Positions 54,854 to 62,223 of a stretch of 64,000 nt of DNA are shown here, one piece after another. A program made the translations under genes and the position numbers. The DNA lies in NCBI GenBank assembly GCA_014337915.1, contig QUBU01000016.1, positions 1 through 64,000 on the forward strand, given 5' to 3'. Position 1 is the stretch's first letter. Each line of letters opens with the position of its first letter. The stretch is from Gammaproteobacteria bacterium (GTDB taxonomy: Bacteria > Pseudomonadota > Gammaproteobacteria > Steroidobacterales > GCA-2729495). Under the pieces are notes generated by a model, which saw only the letters and a list, made by a program, of their open reading frames with translations, was not told the origin of the DNA and made no database searches.

Positions 54854-54917
54854 TGGTGCCGGTGTTGACTTATTGACTTTCGCTTGCGCGAAAGTCAATA
54901 AGTCAACACCGGCACCA
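54854..54917. repeat. Long perfect hairpin/inverted repeat
   Basis: Two 30-nt perfect arms (54854-54883 and 54888-54917) meet at a TTGC loop. The arm contains GTTGACTTATTGACTTTC, which is A+T-rich compared with the surroundings. It lies in the 110-bp gap between the DHS-like gene start and the aguA stop, with no downstream T-run. It could be a REP-type sequence of another family, a transcription terminator for aguA or an RNA-stabilising hairpin. It does not match the RAYT core in this window. Confidence 0.8.
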
Positions 54918-54919
54918 TT

Positions 54920-55978
54920 TCAGGCTGGCACCTGCTGCGTCAGGCAGTGCAGGGTGCCGAGGCCGACGACGACGTCGCGGCAATCCACCGGCACCACCTG
55001 CCGCCCGGGGAAGCAGCCAGCCAGCGTCGCCGCGGCCACCGCGTCCTGGGGACAGCCGAACACCGGCAGCAGCACCACGCGGTTGCCGATGTAGAAATTG
55101 GCATAGCTCGCCGGCAGGCGCTCGCCGTCACGCTCCAGCGCCTCCGGCATCGGCAGGTCGATGACCCGCAGCGGCCGGCCATCGGCCAGGCACATGCCGG
55201 CGAGGCGCTCGCGGTTGTCGCGCAGCGCGGCGTAGTTGACGTCGGCCGGGTCGGGCTCGAGCACCGTGACCACCACATCCTCGGCCACGAAGCGCGTCAG
55301 GTCGTCGATGTGACCGTCGGTGTCGTCGCCGACGATCCCCTCCCCCAGCCACAGCACCTGGTCGATGCCGAGGTTCTCCCGCAGGCGCTGCTCGATGTCG
55401 GCCCGCGACAGCCGCGGATTGCGGTTCGGGTTGAGCAGGCACTGCTCGGTGGTGAGCAGCGTGCCGGCGCCGTTGACCTCGATGGAGCCGCCCTCGAGGA
55501 TCATGTCCACGGTCCGGCAGGGCACACCGAGGCGGGCGGCCATGTGGCGCGGCATGGCGTCGTCGAGATCGAACGGCGGGTACTTGCCGCCCCAGGCGTT
55601 GTAACCGAAGTCGAGCGCCAGCAGTGGCGCCTCGCCTCCCTGGCGGGTGACGAAGATCGCCCCATGGTCCCGGCACCAGGCGTCGTTGGTCGGCTGCCGG
55701 TGCAGGCGCAGGCGCTGCGGGTCAGCCTTGCCGGCCAGCAGGCCGGCGACATGGCGCTCGTGGCGCTCGTCGAGCACATTGATGTGCACCAGCTCGCCCC
55801 CGGACAGCGCCGCCACCGCAGCCGCCAGTGCACGTTCGGCCGCCGCGAGCACGCCCGGCCAGGTGTCCCGGTTATGCGGCCAGGACAGCCAGGTGGCCTG
55901 GTGCGGCAGCCACTCCGCCGGCATGCGGTAGCCCTGGGCGGCCGGTGTCGGGGCTGGGGATCTGGCGCTGCTGGTCAT
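54920..55978 (-). CDS. aguA: Agmatine deiminase
   Basis: The 352-residue guanidino-group hydrolase has the nucleophile Cys345 near the C-terminus (L-H-C-L-T-Q-Q), N-D-A-W-C-R-D-H-G, F-N-A/G-Y-N-A-W-G-G-K, E-G-G-S-I-E-V-N-G and G-D-D-T-D-G-H-I-D. It converts agmatine to N-carbamoylputrescine, the substrate of AguB. ATG 55978 is chosen over 56014. It is cotranscribed in direction with the other polyamine genes but separated by the hairpin, so an independent unit is possible. Confidence 0.95.
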   Translation of the reverse strand: MTSSARSPAPTPAAQGYRMPAEWLPHQATWLSWPHNRDTWPGVLAAAERALAAAVAALSGGELVHINVLDERHERHVAGLLAGKADPQRLRLHRQPTNDAWCRDHGAIFVTRQGGEAPLLALDFGYNAWGGKYPPFDLDDAMPRHMAARLGVPCRTVDMILEGGSIEVNGAGTLLTTEQCLLNPNRNPRLSRADIEQRLRENLGIDQVLWLGEGIVGDDTDGHIDDLTRFVAEDVVVTVLEPDPADVNYAALRDNRERLAGMCLADGRPLRVIDLPMPEALERDGERLPASYANFYIGNRVVLLPVFGCPQDAVAAATLAGCFPGRQVVPVDCRDVVVGLGTLHCLTQQVPA

Positions 55979-56091
55979 TGGCGGCTTCAACCCGTGGTAC
56001 CCGGCGCATCGCATGCCGGATCGCTGGCAGGCGCGGCCAATTGGCCGCGGGAAGGCCGCGCACTATAGGTCAGCCGCGGGGCCTGTCAATA

Positions 56092-56817
56092 TCACTGGGC
56101 GGGCGTGCCGAGGTAGCGCGCCAGCAGCTTTTCAAAAGCCGCGTAATCCTCGTCGCCCTGCAGGAGCCGGCCACGCGCGACGTCGCCGGCGCTCGCGCCG
56201 ACCAGGAAGCTCGGTGTGCCGCGCGCACCGACGGCGCGGGCCGCGGCGATGTCGGCGTCGAGCCGGGCCTGGTGGCGGCCGTCCGCGCGGCAGCTGGCGA
56301 ACCTGGCGGCGTCCAGGCCAAGGCGCCTGGCCTGCGCTTCCAGCTCCGTGTCGAGCAGCTGCCCGCCCGCAGCGAGCAGGGCTTCGTGCATCTCCCAGTA
56401 CCGGCCCTGCTCGCCCGCGCAGGCCGCGGCGATGGCCGCCGGCCGCGCACGCTCATGCTTGCCGAGCGGAAAATCGAGGACCACGTAGCGCAGCTTGCCG
56501 GTCTCCACGTAGTTCGCCTTGAGCTTCGGCCAGGTGTCCTGGGCATAGCCCTGGCAGAACGGGCACTCGTAGTCGATGAACTCGACGATGGTCACCGGCG
56601 CCGCGGGGTCGCCGAGCATCGGCCGGCCGCGGATATCGACCTGCGGAACCAGCGCCGCGAGGTCCGGTGGTGGCCGGGCCGCGTTCTGGCCAAGGCCGAG
56701 GCTGGAGCCGTAGGTCGGGGTGGGCGCGGGCGCTGTTGCAGGCGCCGGCACTGCGACCCGCGGCGCGGCCAGCAGCGCCAGCAGGCAGGCGAGGACGGAC
56801 AGCGGCTGGGTCGGCAT
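56092..56817 (-). CDS. DsbA-like thiol:disulfide oxidoreductase, exported
   Basis: The 241-residue protein has a signal peptide (residues 1-24) and a Pro/Ala linker, then a thioredoxin-fold domain with the active site C85-P-F-C88 (E-F-I-D-Y-E-C-P-F-C) and G-A-R-G-T-P-S-F-L-V with the cis-Pro. Members oxidise or isomerise disulfides in the periplasm; the C-P-F-C sequence and DSBA fold fit an oxidase/DsbA-like role. It resembles the thioredoxin-domain proteins with an N-terminal Pro-rich region. ATG 56817 is preferred to a far upstream start in non-coding DNA. Confidence 0.88.
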   Translation of the reverse strand: MPTQPLSVLACLLALLAAPRVAVPAPATAPAPTPTYGSSLGLGQNAARPPPDLAALVPQVDIRGRPMLGDPAAPVTIVEFIDYECPFCQGYAQDTWPKLKANYVETGKLRYVVLDFPLGKHERARPAAIAAACAGEQGRYWEMHEALLAAGGQLLDTELEAQARRLGLDAARFASCRADGRHQARLDADIAAARAVGARGTPSFLVGASAGDVARGRLLQGDEDYAAFEKLLARYLGTPAQ

Positions 56818-56971
56818 GGGTTGGCGCTCCGGGTCGGGTCGGCGTGGATCGGGGTCGGGCCGGGGCCGAGTATACGCAGCGCCGGCGGCCCGTCGGAACC
56901 GGGACCGCGTCCACAGCCCGGGGCACCAGCCTGGTCTAGAATGCCCGTCAGTTGGGTTTCCGAATGCGTTG

Positions 56972-57553
56972 ATGAAACGGCAATTTCCCAATGCAGTAAC
57001 GGCGCTCCTGCTGCTGGCGCTGAGCCTCGCGCTCGGCGGCTGCTTCTCCTCCTCCGGCGTGGTCGACGACCCGGCTGCCGACACCGCGGTCCCGCCCGCC
57101 CGCGGCACGGCACCCGACAGCACCGCCAGCGAGCCGGATCCGCTGCGCTCGCGCATCGTCTTCACGGCCCTGCAGATGGTGGGCACGCCCTACCGCTACG
57201 GCGGGGCCACACCCCAGGGTTTCGACTGCAGCGGCCTGGTCCAGTACGCCTACCGCAACGCCGGCCTCGCCGTTCCCCGCACCTCGCGGGCCCAGCTCGC
57301 CGCCACCACGCCGGTGCCGCTGGCCGAGGCCGCGCCGGGCGACCTGCTGTTCTTCCAGGGCAAGGACAGCTCCCACGTCGGCATCTACCTCGGGGAGGGC
57401 CGCTTCGTGCACGCGCCCTTTACCGGCCGCAACGTGGAAATCGGCAACCTGGACGACGGCTACTACCGCGAGAACTTCGTACGCGCCGGCCGGGTGCCGG
57501 GTGTGGCCACCCAGGCGGCCACCTGCAAGGCCGGATCCGGCAACCCCTGCTGA
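56972..57553 (+). CDS. NlpC/P60-family peptidoglycan hydrolase lipoprotein
   Basis: The 193-residue protein has a lipoprotein signal with Cys24 (L-G-G-C). The NlpC/P60 catalytic domain contains Cys86 (F-D-C-S-G), His135 (S-H-V-G-I-Y) and His147 (F-V-H-A-P), which form the expected triad with a polar residue. It should cleave peptide stems of peptidoglycan in the periplasm. It is divergent from the DsbA-like gene and convergent with the HerA-like gene. The ribosome-binding site is weak. Confidence 0.92.
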   Translation: MKRQFPNAVTALLLLALSLALGGCFSSSGVVDDPAADTAVPPARGTAPDSTASEPDPLRSRIVFTALQMVGTPYRYGGATPQGFDCSGLVQYAYRNAGLAVPRTSRAQLAATTPVPLAEAAPGDLLFFQGKDSSHVGIYLGEGRFVHAPFTGRNVEIGNLDDGYYRENFVRAGRVPGVATQAATCKAGSGNPC

Positions 57554-57559
57554 GCCGCC

Positions 57560-59995
57560 TCAGGCCGGTTTCAGCTCGCCGGCGCCATCCTCGATGTAGG
57601 GCAGCCAGCCCACGCCGAGGAAGCGCAGCTCGATGTCGGCGGCCTTCGGCCGGATGACGATTTCCTGCAGCTGCGCCGACTGCGCGTCGAAGCTGCCGGC
57701 CAGCGCATCGAGCTCCTGCTGGAACTGTGCCTGCAGGGCCTGCTGGTCGGCCCGCACCTTCTCCAGGGTCTCCTCGGCACGCGCCACGTCGCCGGACTCG
57801 CGCACGATGCTGCCGGTGCGACGCACCGCGCTGCTGGCCCGGGTCACCGAGCCGACCGAGCGGCCGCGGCCGAAGAGCGCGCCCAGCACCGCGGTGCCGA
57901 CGGCGACGGCCGCGGCGAGCTTCGCGTCGCTGGCCTGCCCGGCCTGGCGCTCGCGCGCCTGGCGGGCCCGTAGTTCGCGCGTCTCCAGGGTGGCGAACTT
58001 CGGCGCGTACTTCTGCTTCAGCTTCGCGGCGTCGAGGTCGCGCCGCTCGTTGCCGAGCTGCTGCAGGCGGATGCGGAAATCGCGCTCGCTCTCGCCGGGC
58101 CGCGAGGTCGCATCGAGCCTGGCGTACTTGTAGAGCGTGAGCGCGCGCTCCAGCCCGAGCCAGCGGCGCAGCTGCCGCTCCCAGTCCTTGTAGCTCGCCG
58201 CCTGTGCCATCGCCCCGGGCAGCTCGCCGAAGGCGGCGTCGGGCTCGGCTTCCGGCTCGAGGTCCTGGGCGCGGACGCTCAGTTCGCCGGCGCCGGACCA
58301 GTCGATGCCGGCGGCTCCCTCGCCAGGATGCGCCGCGAGCAGCAGCTCGCGTTGCTCGTTGATGCCGAGCGCGGCATGCACGTAGCCCACCGCCACGGCC
58401 GCCATCACCTGTGGCTGGTAGACGAGACGCTCGCCCGCATGCGGCAGGCGGCCGGCAGGTACGAAAAACTGCTTCACCGCGGCCGGCAGCACCGGGCGGC
58501 TGCGCGCGGTCGCTGCCTGGGACAGAGCAGCAGCCAGAGCAGCAGCCGGCGCAGCGGCCGTCGCGGCGGCGACTGCCGCGGCGGGCGGCGCGCGGCCGGC
58601 GCCCAGCCGGCGGATCTGCTCGCGGGTCAGCGGCCCGGCGAGATAGCTCATGACCCAGCGCGTGGCAAAGACTTCGGGCCGCTGCTCGTTGACGTTGTGG
58701 AGCAGGAACTGGCGCTTGCCGAGGCCGGCGAGCGTCTGCTCCAGCGCTTTCGGCTCCAGGCGTTCGCCGCCGGCCGCGGCCAGCAGGCCCTCGAGCACGC
58801 GCGCCTTGTCGCGTTCGGTCTGCAGCCGGCCGATGAACCAGGTGCCCGCGTTCGCGAGTCCCTTGTAGTCCAGGTCCACCGGGTTCTGCGTCGACAGCAC
58901 GACGCCGAGGCCGAAGGCCCGCGCCTGCTTGAGCAGCGTCAGCAGCAGCAGCTTGGTCGGCGGGTTGGCCACCGGCGGCATGTAGCCGAACACCTCGTCC
59001 ATGTAGAGGATGGCGCGCAGCGAGGGCGTGCCCGGCTGGCGGCGCATCCAGGCGATCAGTTCGGCGAGCAGCAGGGTGACGAAGAACATGCGCTGCGCAT
59101 CGTCGAGGTGCGCGATGCTGAGCACCGACACGCGCGGCTGCCCGGACGGGGTGAACAGCAGGCCGTCGGCGGACAGCGGCTCGCCGCGGGTCCAGGCATC
59201 GAACCCCGGCGCCGCCAGCAGGTTGTTCAGGCGCAGCGCCAGCGCCTGGCGCTCCGCGGCCGGAAAGAAGCTTTCGAGGTCGAGCACGCCGACGCGCGTG
59301 AACGGCGGCTTCTGCACCAGGCCGATGAGGCCCGCCACGTCGGGCGACTGGCCCTGCTTCCAGGCGCCATCGAGGATCGTCGACAGCAGGATGTGCTCGC
59401 GGCTGGTCATGGGATCGGCCGTGACACCGAGCAGCGTCAGCAGGCCGGTCACGGTGCCCTGCAGGCGCTCGCGCCAGAGTTCGGCATCCTCGGCCAGCGC
59501 CGCCGCCGGCGCGGTGAAGGCCTTCAGCACCGAGAGCGGCAAGCCGGCGGTACTGCCCGGCGTGTACAGCGCGAAGTCGGCCGCAGCGCGCAGCGCGGCG
59601 ATGCGCTCCGGGCCCTGCCCCCAGTCGGCGAGGCCCTGCTTCCAGGCAGCGGCCTGCGCAGCGGCGAACTGCGCCGGCGACTCCCCGGCCTCCGCCGCGG
59701 CACGCGGATCCACCCAGGGCTCGAAGTTCTTCGCGGCGAGGTCCGGGAATGTGAGCAGCAGGTCGCCGAGGTCGCCCTTGGGGTCGATGGCGATCACCGG
59801 GATGTGGTCGATCGCCGCCTCCTCGATCAGGCCGATGCCCAGGCCGGTCTTGCCGCTGCCGGTCATGCCGATGATGACGGCGTGGGTGGTGAGATCCTTC
59901 GAATCGTAGAGGATCAGGTCCTCGCCGGCCTTGCCGGTGCCCGGGTCCAGGCGCCGGCCGAGGTAGAACACACCGAGCTTCTCGAAATCCTGCAT
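57560..59995 (-). CDS. HerA-like/DUF853 ATP-binding protein
   Basis: The 811-residue protein has Walker A at G-M-T-G-S-G-K-T (43-50) and Walker B I-L-Y-M-D-E-V-F-G-Y, followed by S-T-Q-N-P-V-D and W-F-I-G-R-L-Q-T-E-R-D, the pattern of the HerA/FtsK-type ATPases. The C-terminal half has an Ala-rich linker, coiled-coil regions rich in Arg/Glu and a short hydrophobic stretch near V-G-T-A-V-L-G-A-L-F. It may be a DNA-translocating or other hexameric ATPase of unknown role. Start 59995 is chosen; the upstream extension is Pro/Arg-rich and not supported. Confidence 0.88.
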   Translation of the reverse strand: MQDFEKLGVFYLGRRLDPGTGKAGEDLILYDSKDLTTHAVIIGMTGSGKTGLGIGLIEEAAIDHIPVIAIDPKGDLGDLLLTFPDLAAKNFEPWVDPRAAAEAGESPAQFAAAQAAAWKQGLADWGQGPERIAALRAAADFALYTPGSTAGLPLSVLKAFTAPAAALAEDAELWRERLQGTVTGLLTLLGVTADPMTSREHILLSTILDGAWKQGQSPDVAGLIGLVQKPPFTRVGVLDLESFFPAAERQALALRLNNLLAAPGFDAWTRGEPLSADGLLFTPSGQPRVSVLSIAHLDDAQRMFFVTLLLAELIAWMRRQPGTPSLRAILYMDEVFGYMPPVANPPTKLLLLTLLKQARAFGLGVVLSTQNPVDLDYKGLANAGTWFIGRLQTERDKARVLEGLLAAAGGERLEPKALEQTLAGLGKRQFLLHNVNEQRPEVFATRWVMSYLAGPLTREQIRRLGAGRAPPAAAVAAATAAAPAAALAAALSQAATARSRPVLPAAVKQFFVPAGRLPHAGERLVYQPQVMAAVAVGYVHAALGINEQRELLLAAHPGEGAAGIDWSGAGELSVRAQDLEPEAEPDAAFGELPGAMAQAASYKDWERQLRRWLGLERALTLYKYARLDATSRPGESERDFRIRLQQLGNERRDLDAAKLKQKYAPKFATLETRELRARQARERQAGQASDAKLAAAVAVGTAVLGALFGRGRSVGSVTRASSAVRRTGSIVRESGDVARAEETLEKVRADQQALQAQFQQELDALAGSFDAQSAQLQEIVIRPKAADIELRFLGVGWLPYIEDGAGELKPA

Positions 59996-60101
59996 GGCCG
60001 CATCATACGACAGCGGCACAGCCGGACAGCTATTGACGCTGCCGGCCGGACGGGAGAACGATAGCTCGCGACGGCCAACCGGCCGGACGGAGGAGTCGGC
60101 C

Positions 60102-60977
60102 ATGCGATGGGAAGGCGGCAGGCGCAGCGACAATATCGAGGACCGGCGCGGCATGCCCCTGCGCCGCGGCGGCATGGTCGGCGGCGGCATCGGCACGATC
60201 GTCCTGGTACTGCTGGTCTCCTGGTTCCTCGGTATGGACCCGACCACGCTGCTGCAGAACCTGCCGGTCGAAAGCGCGCCCGCTCCCGGCGGACCGGCGA
60301 CCGGCCAGCCGGAGGCCGGCCAGCCTGCCGCCGACGACCCGCAGGCCGCGTTCGTCGCCACCGTGCTCGGCTACACCGAAGACACCTGGTCGGCGATATT
60401 CCGCAGTGCCGGCGAGCAATACCAGGCCCCGCGGCTGGTGATGTTCAGCGGCGCCACGCAGTCCGCCTGCGGCCTGGGCGAGGCGGCGATGGGCCCGTTC
60501 TACTGCCCCGGCGACCGCAAGGTCTACATCGACCTCGACTTCTTCCGCGAGCTGCGCGACCGCTTCCAGGCCCCCGGCGACTTCGCCCAGGCCTACGTCA
60601 TCGCCCACGAGGTCGGCCACCACGTGCAGAACCTGCTCGGCACCTCGGCGCAGGTGCAACGCGAGCGCGAGAACTCCAGTGAAACCGCGGCCAACGCCCT
60701 CTCGGTGCGCCTCGAACTGCAGGCGGACTGCTATGCCGGGGTCTGGGCAAAACGCACCGACCAGGCGCAGTCGATCCTCGAACAGGGCGATGTCGAGGAA
60801 GGGCTCGCGGCGGCGACCGCCATCGGCGATGACCGGCTGCAGCAGCGCAGCCGCGGCTACGTCACGCCCGATTCCTTCACCCACGGCAGCTCCGAGCAGC
60901 GCGTGCGCTGGTTCCGCCGTGGCCTGGAGAGCGGCGACCCGAACCGCTGCGACACCTTCAGCGCCAGGGAACTCTAG
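60102..60977 (+). CDS. ypfJ: Neutral zinc metallopeptidase, YpfJ family
   Basis: The 291-residue protein has an N-terminal R-R-S-D-N-I-E-D-R-R-G segment and one membrane helix (about 27-45). The zinc motif H169-E170-V-G-H173 lies in Y-V-I-A-H-E-V-G-H-H-V-Q-N, preceded by G-P-F-Y-C-P, and L-E-L-Q-A-D-C-Y-A-G-V-W is the likely third-ligand region. This is the YpfJ pattern. The substrate is unknown. GGAGGAG precedes the ATG at 60102. It is divergent from the HerA-like gene and its 3' end overlaps hemW by four bases. Confidence 0.94.
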   Translation: MRWEGGRRSDNIEDRRGMPLRRGGMVGGGIGTIVLVLLVSWFLGMDPTTLLQNLPVESAPAPGGPATGQPEAGQPAADDPQAAFVATVLGYTEDTWSAIFRSAGEQYQAPRLVMFSGATQSACGLGEAAMGPFYCPGDRKVYIDLDFFRELRDRFQAPGDFAQAYVIAHEVGHHVQNLLGTSAQVQRERENSSETAANALSVRLELQADCYAGVWAKRTDQAQSILEQGDVEEGLAAATAIGDDRLQQRSRGYVTPDSFTHGSSEQRVRWFRRGLESGDPNRCDTFSAREL

Positions 60978-62143
60978 GCGCCGGGGCCCGCGGCCAGGAA
61001 CAGCCCGACCAGGTTGTTCAGGAAGCGCAGCCCCAGCGGCGTCGGGCGGATTTCGCCACGGCTGCGTTCGAGCAGCCCGCGCTGCAGCGCCTGCGTCAGC
61101 GCCGGCTCCGCGGCCGCCAGCGGCAGGCCGGTGCGCTCGCTGAAGAGTTTCTCGGGAAAGCCGCGCGGCAGGCGCAGCGCATTCATCATGAACTCGAACA
61201 CCGCATCCGGCGCCGACAGCTCGCGCCGCTCGGCCACCGCATCACCGGTCGGGGCGCGGCGCAGGTAATCGGCCGGCACGCGGCTTCGCGCTTCGCGCCG
61301 GATGCCCTGCGGCGAGCTGAGCTTCGCGTGCGCACCGGCGCCGATACCGAGGTAGTCACCGAACCACCAGTAGTTCAGGTTGTGGCGGCACTCCGCGCCC
61401 GGCCGCGCCCAGGCCGAGACTTCGTAGCGGCCGTAGCCGCCCGCCGCCAGTTCCGCATGCACGGCCGCCTCGATGGCCGCGGCGGCGTCGTCATCCGGCA
61501 GCGGCGGCGGCCTGCTGAAGAACACCGTGTTGGGCTCGAGGGTGAGCTGGTAGAAGGACAGGTGCGTGACGCCGGTGGCCAGCGCCGTCCGGGCATCGGC
61601 CAGGGCGGCCGCCTCATCCTGCTCCGGCAGCGCGTACATCAGGTCCAGGTTGACGCGCTCGAAGCTCGCCTGCGCCAGCTCCACCGCGCGGCGCGCCTCG
61701 CGCTCGTCATGGATACGGCCGAGGCGCCGCAGCTGCGCCGGGTCGAAGCTCTGCACGCCGAGCGACAGCCGGTTGACGCCCGCCTCGCGATAGCCGTGGA
61801 AGCGGTCGGCCTCCGCCGTGCCGGGATTCGCCTCCAGCGTGACCTCCGCATCGGCCGCCAGCGGCAGGCGCGCGGCGATGCCGGCCAGCAGCCGCGCCAC
61901 CTCCGCCGCCGGGAACAGGCTCGGCGTACCGCCGCCGATGAAGATGCTTCGCAGGCTGCGCCCCTGCGCTGCCGCCTGTGCCGCGTCGAGGTCGGCGAGC
62001 AGCGCATCGACGTACTGCCCGGTCGGCAGCGGGCCGCGATGCTCGTGTGAATTGAAGTCGCAGTACGGGCACTTGCGTACACACCAGGGCAGGTGCACGT
62101 AAAGCGCGAGCGGTGGCAGGACGGAAATGGCGGGCGGCTGCAC
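60974..62143 (-). CDS. hemW: HemW-like radical SAM heme chaperone
   Basis: The 389-residue radical SAM protein has the cluster motif C21-x3-C25-x2-C28 (W-C-V-R-K-C-P-Y-C). Family signatures include I-F-I-G-G-G-T-P-S-L, L-E-A-N-P-G-T, R-L-S-L-G-V-Q-S-F and L-D-L-M-Y-A-L-P. HemW was long annotated as oxygen-independent coproporphyrinogen oxidase but inserts heme into respiratory enzymes. The start is GTG; a nearby ATG is in another frame. It is relevant to the cytochromes encoded in this window. Confidence 0.93.
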   Translation of the reverse strand: MQPPAISVLPPLALYVHLPWCVRKCPYCDFNSHEHRGPLPTGQYVDALLADLDAAQAAAQGRSLRSIFIGGGTPSLFPAAEVARLLAGIAARLPLAADAEVTLEANPGTAEADRFHGYREAGVNRLSLGVQSFDPAQLRRLGRIHDEREARRAVELAQASFERVNLDLMYALPEQDEAAALADARTALATGVTHLSFYQLTLEPNTVFFSRPPPLPDDDAAAAIEAAVHAELAAGGYGRYEVSAWARPGAECRHNLNYWWFGDYLGIGAGAHAKLSSPQGIRREARSRVPADYLRRAPTGDAVAERRELSAPDAVFEFMMNALRLPRGFPEKLFSERTGLPLAAAEPALTQALQRGLLERSRGEIRPTPLGLRFLNNLVGLFLAAGPGA

Positions 62144-62223
62144 GCTGCCATTCTAGATGTTTGGTTGTGTCAAACTCTGCCCCGCGGCCTTTTCGAGGCG
62201 CAGCCACTACCGGAGATTCGCGC

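Noticed and set aside
51216..55094. 1292-codon open frame on the plus strand
   Set aside because: It is antisense to aguB, speA and the DHS-like gene, which match known families throughout. Long antisense frames are expected at this G+C content.
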